Shown: in pieces, positions 52,953 through 62,521 of the stretch
Layout: every line of letters starts with the position of its first letter
Position numbering within the stretch: the stretch's first letter is position 1
Source of the DNA: Polaromonas sp. OV174
GTDB taxonomy: Bacteria > Pseudomonadota > Gammaproteobacteria > Burkholderiales > Burkholderiaceae_C
Length of the DNA stretch: 64,000 nt
Direction of reading: 5' to 3'
Assembly (NCBI RefSeq): GCF_900112285.1
Contig: NZ_FOKZ01000009.1
Location: 62,001-126,000, forward strand
Notes under the pieces: model-generated
What the model was told of the DNA's origin: nothing
The model's input: the letters and a program-made list of their open reading frames with translations, nothing else
The model's database searches: none
Position numbers and translations under genes: made by a program

Positions 52953-53726
52953 TTAGGAAGTCGCCAAGACCAGATCCTGCCGAATGGCGCGTGCTTCGAG
53001 CTCCACTTCCCCGCCCGCGATCGGCGGGCGCGCCCGATAGGTGAGCACTCCCCGACGGATCGGCTCACCCATCGCACCGAGAAGCGCGGGGCCCCAGAGA
53101 TCGGGAATGTCGTGGACGTGAAACAGCGCGACCCGTGTGGTGTCCGCCCATGAGAACCCCAGCTTTTGCAGTGTCTCGCCAACCGTGTCGATCGTGAAAC
53201 GAGTCCGCTTTTGCATGGCTTGGGGTCCCACCTCACCTTCGGCAATGACTTTGTTGTTCGGTCCGATATCTGCCTGTCCCGAGAGCAGGAAGGTGAGCCC
53301 CTTCGAAGTCGCGGGCACGGTGTAGCTGAAGGCGTACATCGACGTGGCGGCGGGCGGATAAAGGTCCAGCGCAATGTTCGACCGGCAAACCAGACTGTAG
53401 TCGCCGGACAGCAGGCGCCACTTGCGCAGCTGCTTGAGGTACGGAACGTTGAAGGAAGACCACTTGTCGAAGGTCAGAGGTTCCGGGACGCGCAGTTCGA
53501 TTCCGCAGAACGCCTGAACCGGGCGCCCGATGCTTTTGAGATGGGTTTCGATGAAGGCATACGCTTGCTCGAGCGGAAGCCAGCGCGGCAACTCCACGCG
53601 GACCACCTCGAAGCCCGGGTCGGGAACGATCCCGGAGCAATAGGCAGCACCGCTCGGAAGAATCTTGTAGTTGCCTGCGCTGTTGTCGATCAAAGCGCCT
53701 GGCCGGCTGGGAGATTGGTTTGACAC
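52953..53726 (-). CDS. RidA-like (YjgF superfamily) domain protein
   Basis: 257 residues. The C-terminal 130 residues resemble RidA: LLSGQADIG, TIDTVGETLQKLGFSWADTT, VALFHVHDIPDLWG and AIRQDLVLA. The N-terminal half (FEVVRVELPRWLPLEQAYAF) looks like a second, divergent copy of the same fold. The RidA arginine is not obvious, so imine deaminase activity is uncertain. It lies alone, leftward, next to a decayed gene. Confidence 0.72.
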   Translation of the reverse strand: MSNQSPSRPGALIDNSAGNYKILPSGAAYCSGIVPDPGFEVVRVELPRWLPLEQAYAFIETHLKSIGRPVQAFCGIELRVPEPLTFDKWSSFNVPYLKQLRKWRLLSGDYSLVCRSNIALDLYPPAATSMYAFSYTVPATSKGLTFLLSGQADIGPNNKVIAEGEVGPQAMQKRTRFTIDTVGETLQKLGFSWADTTRVALFHVHDIPDLWGPALLGAMGEPIRRGVLTYRARPPIAGGEVELEARAIRQDLVLATS

Positions 53727-53746
53727 GAAGAGCTCCTTGAAGATTT

Positions 53747-53972
53747 GTGCAAAGAGGAGAGAAGTGGCTCCGCTTGTTTGAACAACAAGCCCCGATTTTC
53801 CTGATCGGCCAGGTCAAACTGGCCGAGCGCAGCAGCGTCTGGTTTGGCATCGTCATTCGGGGTGACAACGAACCCATTATTAGTGGGGCCAACCATGTGC
53901 AGAAGGATGCCCCCGACGATTGGGAAACGGGTCGCGGTGGTGCACCAAGTCATGTTGCATGGCTGCACCGTC
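53747..53972 (+). pseudogene. Fragment of a gamma carbonic anhydrase gene
   Basis: Frame at 53747 gives GQVKLAERSSVWFGIVIRGD and NEPIISGANHVQKDA, typical of the gamma carbonic anhydrase/YrdA left-handed helix. From about 53905 the similarity continues in another frame: PTIGKRVAVVHQVMLHGCTV. Start, metal-site remainder and C-terminus are missing. It is frameshifted and truncated at both ends. Confidence 0.8.
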
Positions 53973-54028
53973 CCAGGCCCCAAAGACTCCTGGCCGCGGC
54001 GTTGCACGCAACACCACGCTAGTCAGCC

Positions 54029-55138
54029 TCAAGCCTTGATTTCTTTGGCCGTGATCTGGTATTTGAAATCATCGGGCGCGTAGGAGTCAAAACGGCCGGC
54101 CGCGTTCTCGGCGATGGGGTACATGAAAAAGCCCAGCGCTTCGCCCTTGGCATGGGGCAAGGCCAGGTCATGCGCGGTGTTGTAGGCCATCCAGTTGCCT
54201 TCCCAGCCACCGAACAGCGCCTGGTTAACAGGGGCCACCACCGGGTTGGAGGTGTTCTTGATCCAATCGGCGGTTTCCAGGCGCATCACCTTGGCCACGT
54301 CGGCCGGATCCATCGCGACCCAACCGTAGCCCTTGAGGTAGGCCTCGGAGCGGCAATGCTGCGCGCCCTTCAGGCTGCTCGGGTTGCCCGACAGCTCCTT
54401 GTAGCCAAAGGCCGAGGGCACCAGACGGATGCCGTAGACATCGCGCGCCGGAATGCCCACGGAGCGGCACAGGCCGACGAACAGCGCGTTCAGGTCGGCG
54501 CATTTGCCGCCCAGATTGCCGGTTTCCAGCATGGTCTTGATGTCGCCTTCGCCGCAGCCGCGCACCTTGGGCTCGCGGTAGGTGTTGGCCACGATCCAGT
54601 CATAGAGCTTTTGCGCTTTTTCAACATCGGTTTTGGCGCCCTGCGTGGCGGCCAGCGCGGTCTTGCGCACGATGCCATCGGTAGGGATCAGCGCCGTGGG
54701 ACGGGTGAAGTAGCGCAGCGTATCGGCGTCTTCGGCCTTGGCGGTTTTTTGCGACCAATCCATGGCGCGGCCTTGGGTCTGCACGCGGCTGGTCAGCTCG
54801 ACAAAGGGCTTGGCTTCGCTGGCGGCGAATTCAACATAGAGCATCTTGGCGCCATCCTGGCCGTCCTGCATGAACTTGCCCGTGCCATTGCTGGAAAAGC
54901 TGCTTTCCAGCGAGCGCTGGTAGTCGCTGTTGACCGAGGGAATCGGCAGCCACACGCGGGTCGCGCCTTCGGGCTTGGGAATGTCCACCCGGGTCGTCAC
55001 CTCGAAGGTGCGCCATGCGCCACTTTGGGGGGCGAAATGGCCACGGGCCGGCGCCTGGGCGAAATTGAGGGAGGGCAAGGCAGCAGCAACAGCGGCGACG
55101 GCAGTGCTCTTGAGAAAGGTACGGCGTACGGTGGTCAT
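54029..55138 (-). CDS. Tat-exported transglutaminase-like domain protein
   Basis: 369 residues. The N-terminus VRRTFLKSTAVAAVAAALPS is a Tat signal (R-R-x-F-L-K). The transglutaminase-like core has its Cys in GGKCADLNALFVGLCRSVGI, His in GAQHCRSEAYLKGYGW and Asp in VAMDPADVAK, a complete triad. It is probably a periplasmic peptidase-like or unknown enzyme. Leftward, followed by the carbonic anhydrase remnant. Confidence 0.9.
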   Translation of the reverse strand: MTTVRRTFLKSTAVAAVAAALPSLNFAQAPARGHFAPQSGAWRTFEVTTRVDIPKPEGATRVWLPIPSVNSDYQRSLESSFSSNGTGKFMQDGQDGAKMLYVEFAASEAKPFVELTSRVQTQGRAMDWSQKTAKAEDADTLRYFTRPTALIPTDGIVRKTALAATQGAKTDVEKAQKLYDWIVANTYREPKVRGCGEGDIKTMLETGNLGGKCADLNALFVGLCRSVGIPARDVYGIRLVPSAFGYKELSGNPSSLKGAQHCRSEAYLKGYGWVAMDPADVAKVMRLETADWIKNTSNPVVAPVNQALFGGWEGNWMAYNTAHDLALPHAKGEALGFFMYPIAENAAGRFDSYAPDDFKYQITAKEIKA

Positions 55139-55286
55139 GAGAAGCTCTCCGAAAAGGAGTGAGAAATGAGAGGGTCACATGCACGGGGGCAGGTAAAGGT
55201 GCGCCCGGATGTGTTGCCACCAAGTGGCGCTGCAATTATCGCTGCTGCCAGCAGCAGCTGGCCTGGTCGCTGATTTCTACACCGGC

Positions 55287-55835
55287 TCAGGGTTTGAGCA
55301 GGCCGGCAATCAGCTTGTCGGCGGCGCTGTCGGTCCAGTCCACCTCACCCTGCACGCGGTGGCGCGGCTGCCCCTTGTGGTCCAGCGTCAGGGTGGTGGG
55401 AAACACCTTCACGCCCCACTGGCGCGCCTGCTGGCCCTTGAGATCAAGCAGCACCGGCAGACTCACACCGGTGCTTTTGGCAAACTGAAGCGCGCGCGCG
55501 GCCGGCTCCTTGAAGTTGATGGCCAGCACCAGCAGCTTGTCGGGGCCATAAAGGTCGGCCACCTGCTGCAAGGTGGGCATCTCGGCCCGGCAGGGCTCGC
55601 ACCAGCTGGCCCAGAAATTCAGCAACACGGCGCGGCCGCGCAGATCGGCCAGGCGCCAGGTCTTGCCGGTGGTGTCCAGCAGCTCAAACGCCGACACCGG
55701 ACCTGACCATTTGGAGACCTCATAGGCCGGGCCGGTGAGGCCCTGGGCCTGGGTCGCAGGCACAAGGGCTGCGCCGCTGGCGGTCACCAGCGTCGTTTGC
55801 AGAAAAGCGCGGCGGGAAAAGCTGGTTGTGGGCAT
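55287..55835 (-). CDS. TlpA/ResA-type thiol-disulfide protein
   Basis: 182 residues from the ATG at 55835 (MPTTSFSRRAFLQTTLV), with a Tat-like signal (S-R-R-A-F-L-Q). The redox motif is NFWASWCEPCRAEMPTLQQV and the cis-Pro is in VKVFPTTLTLD. It is a periplasmic reductase for cytochrome c or other cysteines. The frame is open to 56018, but the extra part overlaps the divergent egtD start. Confidence 0.9.
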   Translation of the reverse strand: MPTTSFSRRAFLQTTLVTASGAALVPATQAQGLTGPAYEVSKWSGPVSAFELLDTTGKTWRLADLRGRAVLLNFWASWCEPCRAEMPTLQQVADLYGPDKLLVLAINFKEPAARALQFAKSTGVSLPVLLDLKGQQARQWGVKVFPTTLTLDHKGQPRHRVQGEVDWTDSAADKLIAGLLKP

Positions 55836-55975
55836 GGGCAGGCTGGATCGCGAAAGATAGGGCAACAAGGGTAATGATTTTTGCGAGAAAGCACACGCAA
55901 GGAAAACCAAGGCCCCAAGGGTAGCAAAGCCTGGCCGACGCTTGCCTTCCAGGCGATTAAGTCCTACAAACGCCA

Positions 55976-57049
55976 TTGCCAAACGGTTTTTTTTACATCT
56001 ACTTTGACACCCATGCAACTAGGCCCATCTTGAAACTTCCCCTCAACATCCCCGACCTGTCGCTGGCGCCGGCTTCCCCGCGCTTCATTGATTATCAAAG
56101 CGAAGGGCAGCCGGGGCCGGGCCTTAGCATGGCGCAGGAACTGACGGCCGGGCTGTGTGCCGAGTCGGCCAGCGTCGCGCCCAAATTCTTTTACAACGCG
56201 CTGGGCTCCAAACTGTTTGAAGCCATCACCGAGCTTGCCGAGTACTACCCGACCCGCACCGAAGCCGCTATTTTTGAGGCCTCCCAGCGGCTGATGGCCA
56301 GTGCGCTTGTCCGCAGCGGCATCAGCCAAGCCTGCCTGATAGATCTGGGCGCCGGCAACTGCGCCAAGGCCATGGCGCTGATTCCGCATCTGGCGCCGCG
56401 CCAGTATGTGCCGGTGGATATTTCGGTGGATTTTTTGCGGGTTGCGGCCGAACGGGTGCAGAGCGCTTTTCCGGCGCTGGACATCATCGGTCTGGGCCTG
56501 GACTTCTCGGCCAGGCTGGTCTTGCCTGACGCGGTGCAACCCCACGACCGGGTGTTTTTCTACCCCGGCTCCAGCCTGGGCAACTTCTCGCCCGAGGCGG
56601 CTTTGCAGTTCTTGCAGCACCTTGCCGACCCGGCGCAAGGCAGGGCGCGTGGCCTGCTGCTGGGCATTGATCTGGTCAAGGATAGAGCCACGCTGGAGGC
56701 CGCTTACGACGATGGGCTGGGCGTGACGGCAGCCTTCAACAAAAACCTGCTGCTCAACGTCAACGATCTGCTGCAGTCGGATTTTGATGTTCGCCAATGG
56801 CGCCATGTGGCGCTGTACAACGCGGCCCAGTCGCGCATTGAAATGCACCTGGAGGCGATGTGCAACCTGAGCGTGCGCTGGCCCAGCCATGAGCGCCGGT
56901 TCCAGGCCGGTGAGCGCATACACACCGAAAACTCCTACAAGTACACGCTGGAGGGCATGACAGCCCTGATGCACAGTGCCGGGTTCGAGCACGTCGAGTA
57001 CTGGATAGACCCCAAGCACTGGTTTGCCGTGTTCTGGGCGGCAGTATAG
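55976..57049 (+). CDS. egtD: EgtD-type L-histidine N-alpha-methyltransferase
   Basis: 357 residues. Family pattern: APKFFYNALGSKLFEAITEL, EYYPTRTEAAIF, the AdoMet loop LIDLGAGNCAKA and FFYPGSSLGNFSPEAA. It makes hercynine, the first step to ergothioneine. The start is the first ATG in frame; a later start near 56030 is possible since the family begins about FIDYQ. No egtB is next to it. Divergent from the TlpA-type gene. Confidence 0.88.
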   Translation: MPNGFFYIYFDTHATRPILKLPLNIPDLSLAPASPRFIDYQSEGQPGPGLSMAQELTAGLCAESASVAPKFFYNALGSKLFEAITELAEYYPTRTEAAIFEASQRLMASALVRSGISQACLIDLGAGNCAKAMALIPHLAPRQYVPVDISVDFLRVAAERVQSAFPALDIIGLGLDFSARLVLPDAVQPHDRVFFYPGSSLGNFSPEAALQFLQHLADPAQGRARGLLLGIDLVKDRATLEAAYDDGLGVTAAFNKNLLLNVNDLLQSDFDVRQWRHVALYNAAQSRIEMHLEAMCNLSVRWPSHERRFQAGERIHTENSYKYTLEGMTALMHSAGFEHVEYWIDPKHWFAVFWAAV

Positions 57050-57078
57050 GCCACAGGCACAATTTATGAATAAAAAGT

Positions 57079-57127
57079 GCCTCCAGCCCAATCACCGCAA
57101 GCGCAAGCAGCTATTAATTAAATAGCT
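57079..57127 (+). repeat. Small interspersed repeat, copy 2, between egtD and alaS
   Basis: GCCTCCAGCCCAATCA, CCGCAAGCGCAAGCAGCTAT, TAATTAAATAGC. The right part forms AGCTATT/AATAGCT. It matches 50743-50790. Being between converging genes, it may also serve as a terminator. Confidence 0.75.
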
Positions 57128-57147
57128 AACCGGCCCCACCCGCCAAC

Positions 57148-59772
57148 TCAGGCGCGTTCGTTCACCCAGGCCTGCACCGATTGCAGTGCGCTATCCAGGT
57201 TGGACGCATCGGTGCCACCGGCCATGGCCATGTCGGCCTTGCCGCCGCCCTTGCCGCCGACTTGCTGGGCGACAAAGTTGACCAGCTCGCCGGCCTTGAC
57301 CTTGCCCACGCTGTCGTTGGTGACGCCGGCGGCGATTTGCACCTTGGCGCCATCCACCGTGGCCAGCACGATGACGGCGGTCTTGAGCTTGTCCTTGAGC
57401 TTGTCCATGGTGTCGCGCAGGGTCTTGGCGTCGGCGCCTTCAAGGCGCGCAGCCAGCACCTTCAAGCCCTTGACATCCACCGCCTGCAGCATCAGCTCGT
57501 CGCCCTGCGAGGAAGCCAGCTTGCCCTTGAGCGCGGACACCTCTTTTTCCAGCGCCTTGACCTGGTCCAGCACCTGGCCGATGCGGTTTTGCAACTCGCT
57601 GGGGCTGGCCTTGAGCGAGCCGGCAGCGGACTGCACGGTGGACTCCAGCGACTGCAAATACGCCAGCGCGTTTTCGCCCGTCACCGCTTCGACACGACGC
57701 ACGCCGGCGGCCACGCCGCTTTCACCGACGATCTTGAACAGGCCGATGTCGCCGGTGCGGCCGACATGGGTGCCACCGCACAACTCCTTGCTGGAGCCAA
57801 TGCTGAGCACGCGCACGGTCTCGCCGTACTTCTCGCCGAACAACATCATGGCGCCCGTCTTCTGGGCCGCTTCCATGTCCATCACGCTGGCGTCGGTCGC
57901 CACGTTGGAGAGAATTTCCGCATTGACGCGGGCCTCGATCTCGCGGATCTGAGCGTCGGTGACAGGCGCGTTGTGCGCAAAGTCAAAACGCGTGCGCTCG
58001 GCATTGACCAGCGAACCCTTTTGCTGCACGTGATCGCCCAGCACTTCGCGCAAGGCCTTGTGCATCAAATGCGTGGCGCTGTGGTTGCGCACGGTGGCGG
58101 CGCGCACTGCCGTGTTGACTTGTGCCGTCACGGCATCGCCGACTTTCAAGCTGCCCTGCTCCAGGGTGCCGTGGTGGCCAAACACATCGGCCTTGATCTT
58201 CAGCGTGTCTTCCACTGCGAAGCTGGTGGCGCCCGCCGTCAAACGGCCCTGGTCGCCGACCTGGCCGCCGCTTTCGGCGTAGAAAGGCGTGGTATTGAGC
58301 ACCACGACGCCGCTTTGTCCGGCGTTCAGGGCCGGCACGGCCACGCCATCGGCGTACAGGGCGACGACTTGGGCCGGCTCTTCCAGCAGCTCGTAGCCGC
58401 TGAAGTTGTTGCCCGCACCGCTGTACTCCAGCGCGCGGTCCATCTTGAACTTGCCGGCGGCCCTGGCCTGGGCTTTTTGCTTGTCCATGGCCACGGCAAA
58501 ACCGGCCTCATCGACGCTCAGGCCGCGTTCGCGGCAAACGTCGGCGGACAGGTCCAGCGGAAAACCGTAGGTGTCGTGCAGCTTGAAGGCTACGTCGCCC
58601 GGCAGCACCTTGACGCCGTCGGCCAAAGCACCGTCCAGAATCTGCATGCCGATTTCCAGCGTTTCGAAAAAGCGCTCTTCCTCCACCCGCAGCACTTCGG
58701 TGATGCGTTTTTCATCGCTCTTGAGCCGTGGATAGGCATCGCCCATCAAGCCGGCCAGATCGGCCACCAGCTTGTGAAAGAACGGCGTTTTCTTGCCCAG
58801 CTTGTAGCCATGGCGAATGGCACGGCGGATGATGCGGCGCTGCACATAGCCGCGGCCCTCGTTGGACGGATTGACGCCATCGCTCACTAGGAAGGCGGTG
58901 GCGCGGATGTGGTCGGCAATCACGCGCAGCGATTTGTTGTCCAGATCCTGCTCGCCGGTTTCGCGGGAAGCGGCCTTGATCAGCGCGGCAAAAATATCAA
59001 TCTCGTAGTTGCTGTGCACATGCTGCAAGATGGCAGCCAGGCGCTCCAGGCCCATGCCGGTATCCACGCAGGGCGCGGGCAGCTTGGTCACGCTGCCGTC
59101 GGCCGCCATGTCGAACTGCATGAACACGTTGTTCCAGATCTCGATGAAGCGGTCGCCGTCTTCATCGGGACTGCCGGGTGGGCCGCCGGGGATGTGGTCG
59201 CCGTGGTCATAGAAGATTTCCGAGCACGGGCCGCAGGGGCCGGTATCGGCCATCATCCAGAAGTTGTCGGACTTGTAGCGCCCGCCCTTGTTGTCGCCGA
59301 TGCGGATCACGCGCTCGGGCGGCAGGCCGATTTCCTTGGTCCAGATGTCGTAGGCCTCGTCGTCTTCTTCGTAGACGGTCGCCAGCAGGCGATCGGCCGG
59401 CAGCTTGTAGACCTCGGTCAGCAGCTCCCAGGCCCATTTCAGCGACTCGCGCTTGAAGTAGTCACCAAAGCTCCAGTTGCCCAGCATTTCAAAGAAAGTG
59501 TGGTGGCGCGCGGTGTAGCCGACGTTTTCCAGGTCGTTGTGTTTGCCGCCGGCGCGCAAGCAGGCCTGCACCGAGGCCGCACGTACGTAGGGACGCTTGT
59601 CGCTGCCCAGGAACACGTCCTTGAACTGGACCATGCCCGAGTTGGTAAACATCAGGGTCGGGTCGTTGCCCGGCACCAGCGAGCTGGACGGCACCACGGT
59701 GTGGCCTTTGGAGGCAAAGAAGTCGAGGAACGTCTTGCGGATGTCGGCAACGGTAAAGGCGGGTGTGCTCAT
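57148..59772 (-). CDS. alaS: Alanyl-tRNA synthetase
   Basis: 874 residues from the ATG at 59772 ([20 protein letters not shown]), the typical length. Motif 1/2 area: [13 protein letters not shown] and [18 protein letters not shown]; motif 3: [12 protein letters not shown]. The editing domain has [11 protein letters not shown] and [13 protein letters not shown], and the C-terminal DHHA1 region has [12 protein letters not shown]. Ends 20 bp after the repeat at 57079-57127. Confidence 0.97.
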   Translation of the reverse strand: MSTPAFTVADIRKTFLDFFASKGHTVVPSSSLVPGNDPTLMFTNSGMVQFKDVFLGSDKRPYVRAASVQACLRAGGKHNDLENVGYTARHHTFFEMLGNWSFGDYFKRESLKWAWELLTEVYKLPADRLLATVYEEDDEAYDIWTKEIGLPPERVIRIGDNKGGRYKSDNFWMMADTGPCGPCSEIFYDHGDHIPGGPPGSPDEDGDRFIEIWNNVFMQFDMAADGSVTKLPAPCVDTGMGLERLAAILQHVHSNYEIDIFAALIKAASRETGEQDLDNKSLRVIADHIRATAFLVSDGVNPSNEGRGYVQRRIIRRAIRHGYKLGKKTPFFHKLVADLAGLMGDAYPRLKSDEKRITEVLRVEEERFFETLEIGMQILDGALADGVKVLPGDVAFKLHDTYGFPLDLSADVCRERGLSVDEAGFAVAMDKQKAQARAAGKFKMDRALEYSGAGNNFSGYELLEEPAQVVALYADGVAVPALNAGQSGVVVLNTTPFYAESGGQVGDQGRLTAGATSFAVEDTLKIKADVFGHHGTLEQGSLKVGDAVTAQVNTAVRAATVRNHSATHLMHKALREVLGDHVQQKGSLVNAERTRFDFAHNAPVTDAQIREIEARVNAEILSNVATDASVMDMEAAQKTGAMMLFGEKYGETVRVLSIGSSKELCGGTHVGRTGDIGLFKIVGESGVAAGVRRVEAVTGENALAYLQSLESTVQSAAGSLKASPSELQNRIGQVLDQVKALEKEVSALKGKLASSQGDELMLQAVDVKGLKVLAARLEGADAKTLRDTMDKLKDKLKTAVIVLATVDGAKVQIAAGVTNDSVGKVKAGELVNFVAQQVGGKGGGKADMAMAGGTDASNLDSALQSVQAWVNERA

Positions 59773-60162
59773 GGTGTGGATTAACTCTGATGAAATGGCA
59801 GGAACGCTACTAGGCAACTGCAAAATGCAGGCAAGCTGCTGATTTTAGGCGGCTTTGAGGGTGGCCAGAAAACACAACGGCGTCCCGTCGTCGGCCCAGC
59901 CCACACTCAATGATGACCTGTCTGATTCACGCCGCGACAGCCAAGCCGTCGGCCTCTGGCATCCCAGGCAAATGCGTATTGCAGACTCAGACGAAGTTCC
60001 GACAATCTGAGCCAAGGACAAGCCAACCGGGCGTTCGGGCCATGCCGCTCCCATCCGTCAGCCCCGCCCTGTTACCTGTCATTTTTAATAACTTCACTGG
60101 CCAATCATGACAAGCTCCCCTCTCGCCTTACTGAAATACCTGTACCTAGGCAACAGGCTCAA
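59773..60162. other. Gene-free stretch between alaS and the serine hydrolase gene
   Basis: 390 bp with divergent genes on both sides, so both promoters should be here. The only structure noted is a 19-codon frame, MTSSPLALLKYLYLGNRLK (60107-60166), whose TGA overlaps the next ATG. It has no visible ribosome-binding site. A leftward open frame at 59845-60054 has no recognisable family. Confidence 0.5.
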
Positions 60163-61254
60163 ATGACGCGCCCGCAAGTGCTGGGCCTGGCCTTGGCCGC
60201 TCTGATGGCGGCTGTTGTGCCGGCGCGCATCCTGGCGGCGCCGCTCCAGCCTTTTCTCGATCGTCTGGTGAAACAGGAAAAACTGCCGGGCGCCGTCTTG
60301 CTGGTGTCTGGCCCGCAGGGGCGCGAAGTGGTGGCCGCCGGCTTTGCCGATTTGAAAACCCGCGAGCGCATGACGCCGCAAACCCGCTTTTACATCGCCT
60401 CCAGCGGCAAGCTGGTCACCGCGGCGGCCACGCTGCAAATGGTGCAGGAGCAGCGCTTCAAACTGGCCGACCCGGTGTTTCCCTGGGTGAAAAGCGTGCC
60501 CGGCATCGCCAAGCTGCGCAACATCCAGACCGTCACGGTAGAGCAGTTGCTGCAGCACCGCTCCGGCCTGGCCGAGTACTTCACCGACGACTTCGAAAGC
60601 GAAGCGGCCGAGCAGCCCGAGAAGCGCTGGAGCGCCGAAGAATCGCTGGCCTTTGCCTTTGGCGAAAAAGCCCAGGCACGCCCAGGCCGCGAACACATCT
60701 ACACCAACACCAACTATGTCTTGCTGGGCCAGCTGATCAGCCAGGCCGACCGACTCAGCTACGCCCAGGCTGTGCAAAAGCGGATTTTTGAGCGCGTCGG
60801 CATGCCCTCCACCACCATAGCTACGCGCCAGGAAGCCAGCGGGCTGGCCCATGGCTACAGCGTCAATGAACAGGGCAAACGGCAAAACGTCAGTTATTCC
60901 GGCTGGAGCGCCATCACCGGCGACGGCGCAGTGGTCACGACAGCCGCCGACTACGAGGCCTTTTTGCTCGCCCTGTTTCGCGACGGCAAGCTGCTGCCGC
61001 GCAAAACCGTGGCGCAGATGTGCAGCGCGCAGGAGGAAGACAGGGGCAGCGGTTACGGCCTGGGCTGCACGGTCCAGGAAACGCCCTGGGGCGAGGCCTG
61101 GGGGCACAACGGCTCGATCTCGGGCTTTAACGCCGACACCTGGTACATCCCCAAGCTCGGCGTGAGCGTGGTGTTCCTGACCAATGGCGACTTTCAGTCC
61201 GACGAACCCGACCTCGTGGTGCGCGCGGTAAAGGCCTACTTAAAACAACAGTAA
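60163..61254 (+). CDS. Exported serine hydrolase (beta-lactamase/class C-like)
   Basis: 363 residues, signal peptide at 1-25 (LGLALAALMAAVVPARILA). The S-x-x-K is in YIASSGKLVTAA, the Y-x-N in IYTNTNYVLLGQL, and HNGSISGF is the third motif (H-x-G). It resembles D-aminopeptidase/esterase-type penicillin-recognising proteins. The substrate is unknown. No partner gene; the Cache gene follows after 121 bp. Confidence 0.93.
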   Translation: MTRPQVLGLALAALMAAVVPARILAAPLQPFLDRLVKQEKLPGAVLLVSGPQGREVVAAGFADLKTRERMTPQTRFYIASSGKLVTAAATLQMVQEQRFKLADPVFPWVKSVPGIAKLRNIQTVTVEQLLQHRSGLAEYFTDDFESEAAEQPEKRWSAEESLAFAFGEKAQARPGREHIYTNTNYVLLGQLISQADRLSYAQAVQKRIFERVGMPSTTIATRQEASGLAHGYSVNEQGKRQNVSYSGWSAITGDGAVVTTAADYEAFLLALFRDGKLLPRKTVAQMCSAQEEDRGSGYGLGCTVQETPWGEAWGHNGSISGFNADTWYIPKLGVSVVFLTNGDFQSDEPDLVVRAVKAYLKQQ

Positions 61255-61375
61255 TCATGCATTTTTTGCATGATTTTGTTACATAAAGCTACAATCGTAA
61301 CGTCTGGAAAGTAGCTCTATGAAGACCCTCTCCCGGCATCCCGCAGCGGTTTTGCTGTGCGCCTACGAGGGACTC

Positions 61376-62521
61376 ATGAAATTTCAACGGAATGCGTTAG
61401 CCACGCTGCTCGGCTTTTTGGTGGTCGTTATCTTGCTCACCACCTTCCTGACCAACCGCCTGTTCGTCAGCACCACGGAACAAACCGAAAACAGCCAGTA
61501 CGCGCTGATGAAGTCCATCGTCGACTTCAACCTTCAGGGCGCCGCCGGCCGCTCGCTGGCACGCGCAGAACTGGTCGCCAACATGCCCCGGGTCCAGGAA
61601 CTGTTTGCCGCCGGCAACCGCGAGGCGCTGGTGAACGAACTCAAACCGATGTTCGACATCCAGAAGGACAAGCACAACACCGACCAGGCGCAGTTCCACT
61701 CGCCCCAGAGCATCTCCTTTCTGCGCCTGAATGATCCGGCCAAATTCGGCGACGACCTGAAATCGTCGCGCCCCATCGTGGTCGCCGTGCAAAAAGATCA
61801 GGTGGCGCGCAAAGGGTTGTCAATCTCCCGCGCCGGCCCCGGCATCTTCGGCGTGACCCCGGTCACCGACCGCGCCGGCAAATACATAGGTACTTTTGAG
61901 TTCGGCCAAAACTTCGGCGGCGTGCTGGATCAGGTCAAGACCGCTTACGGCCTGGAAACCGTGCTCTTCATCGACGAAGAGCGGCTCAAAAAGAGCTCGC
62001 CCGGACTGGGCGGCGACATTTTCTCCGAGAAGAACCGCGTCGGCCGCTACATCAAGTTCCAATCGACCAACTGGGAACTGATGAGCAAGCTGGTGAGCGA
62101 CACCGAACTGTCCCAGCCTGGCATCGAAAACCAGCCTTATGCCCGCGAAGCGCAGGACACGCCCTACGGCGTGGTGATCATTCCCCTGCGCAATCCCGCC
62201 GGCGAACAGCTGGGCATGATCGCGGTGGCCAAGGACTTCAGCCCTTCGCGCAGCGCCATGGGTCAGTCCATGATCTGGCTGGCGATGTACTCGCTGTTTG
62301 CGCTGGTGATTTTGGCCGGTGTGATCCTGATGGTGATTCGCGGCGCCATCGTGCGTCCGCTGGCCGAGCTCAACCCGCGTTTTGCCGCCCTGGCCGACGG
62401 CCAACCGGCCGAGCCCCTGTCCAACCCCGAGGCCTATTACAGCGAAATCGGCGTCTTGGCGCAGACCTATGAACGCCTGCGCCTGCAACAAGAAGCCGCA
62501 CAGTCGGCGGGCAAGCCATGA
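61376..62521 (+). CDS. Cache-domain membrane protein with HAMP-like end and no output domain
   Basis: 381 residues from the ATG at 61376 (MKFQRNALATLLGFLVVVIL); an upstream ATG at 61319 adds 19 residues that look unlike a signal. A membrane anchor is at residues 8-28, then a periplasmic ligand-binding region of about 260 residues with Cache-type pattern (GIFGVTPVTDRAGKYIGTFE), and a second membrane segment near 305-325 (MIWLAMYSLFALVILAGVIL). A short HAMP-like helix follows (RPLAELNPRFAALADG), and the protein then ends: no methyl-accepting, kinase or cyclase domain. The stop overlaps the channel gene start (ATGA, 62518-62521). Confidence 0.88.
   Translation: MKFQRNALATLLGFLVVVILLTTFLTNRLFVSTTEQTENSQYALMKSIVDFNLQGAAGRSLARAELVANMPRVQELFAAGNREALVNELKPMFDIQKDKHNTDQAQFHSPQSISFLRLNDPAKFGDDLKSSRPIVVAVQKDQVARKGLSISRAGPGIFGVTPVTDRAGKYIGTFEFGQNFGGVLDQVKTAYGLETVLFIDEERLKKSSPGLGGDIFSEKNRVGRYIKFQSTNWELMSKLVSDTELSQPGIENQPYAREAQDTPYGVVIIPLRNPAGEQLGMIAVAKDFSPSRSAMGQSMIWLAMYSLFALVILAGVILMVIRGAIVRPLAELNPRFAALADGQPAEPLSNPEAYYSEIGVLAQTYERLRLQQEAAQSAGKP

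Noticed and set aside
54152..55162. 336-codon rightward open frame
   Set aside because: Antisense to the transglutaminase-like gene, no domain.
57181..58890. 569-codon rightward open frame
   Set aside because: It lies wholly opposite alaS and its codons are a mirror of a high-GC gene; no family resemblance.
59845..60054. Leftward 69-codon open frame upstream of alaS
   Set aside because: No recognisable family and no good ribosome-binding site.
60107..60166. 19-codon leader ORF overlapping the serine hydrolase start
   Set aside because: No ribosome-binding site and very short; the ATGA overlap can arise by chance.
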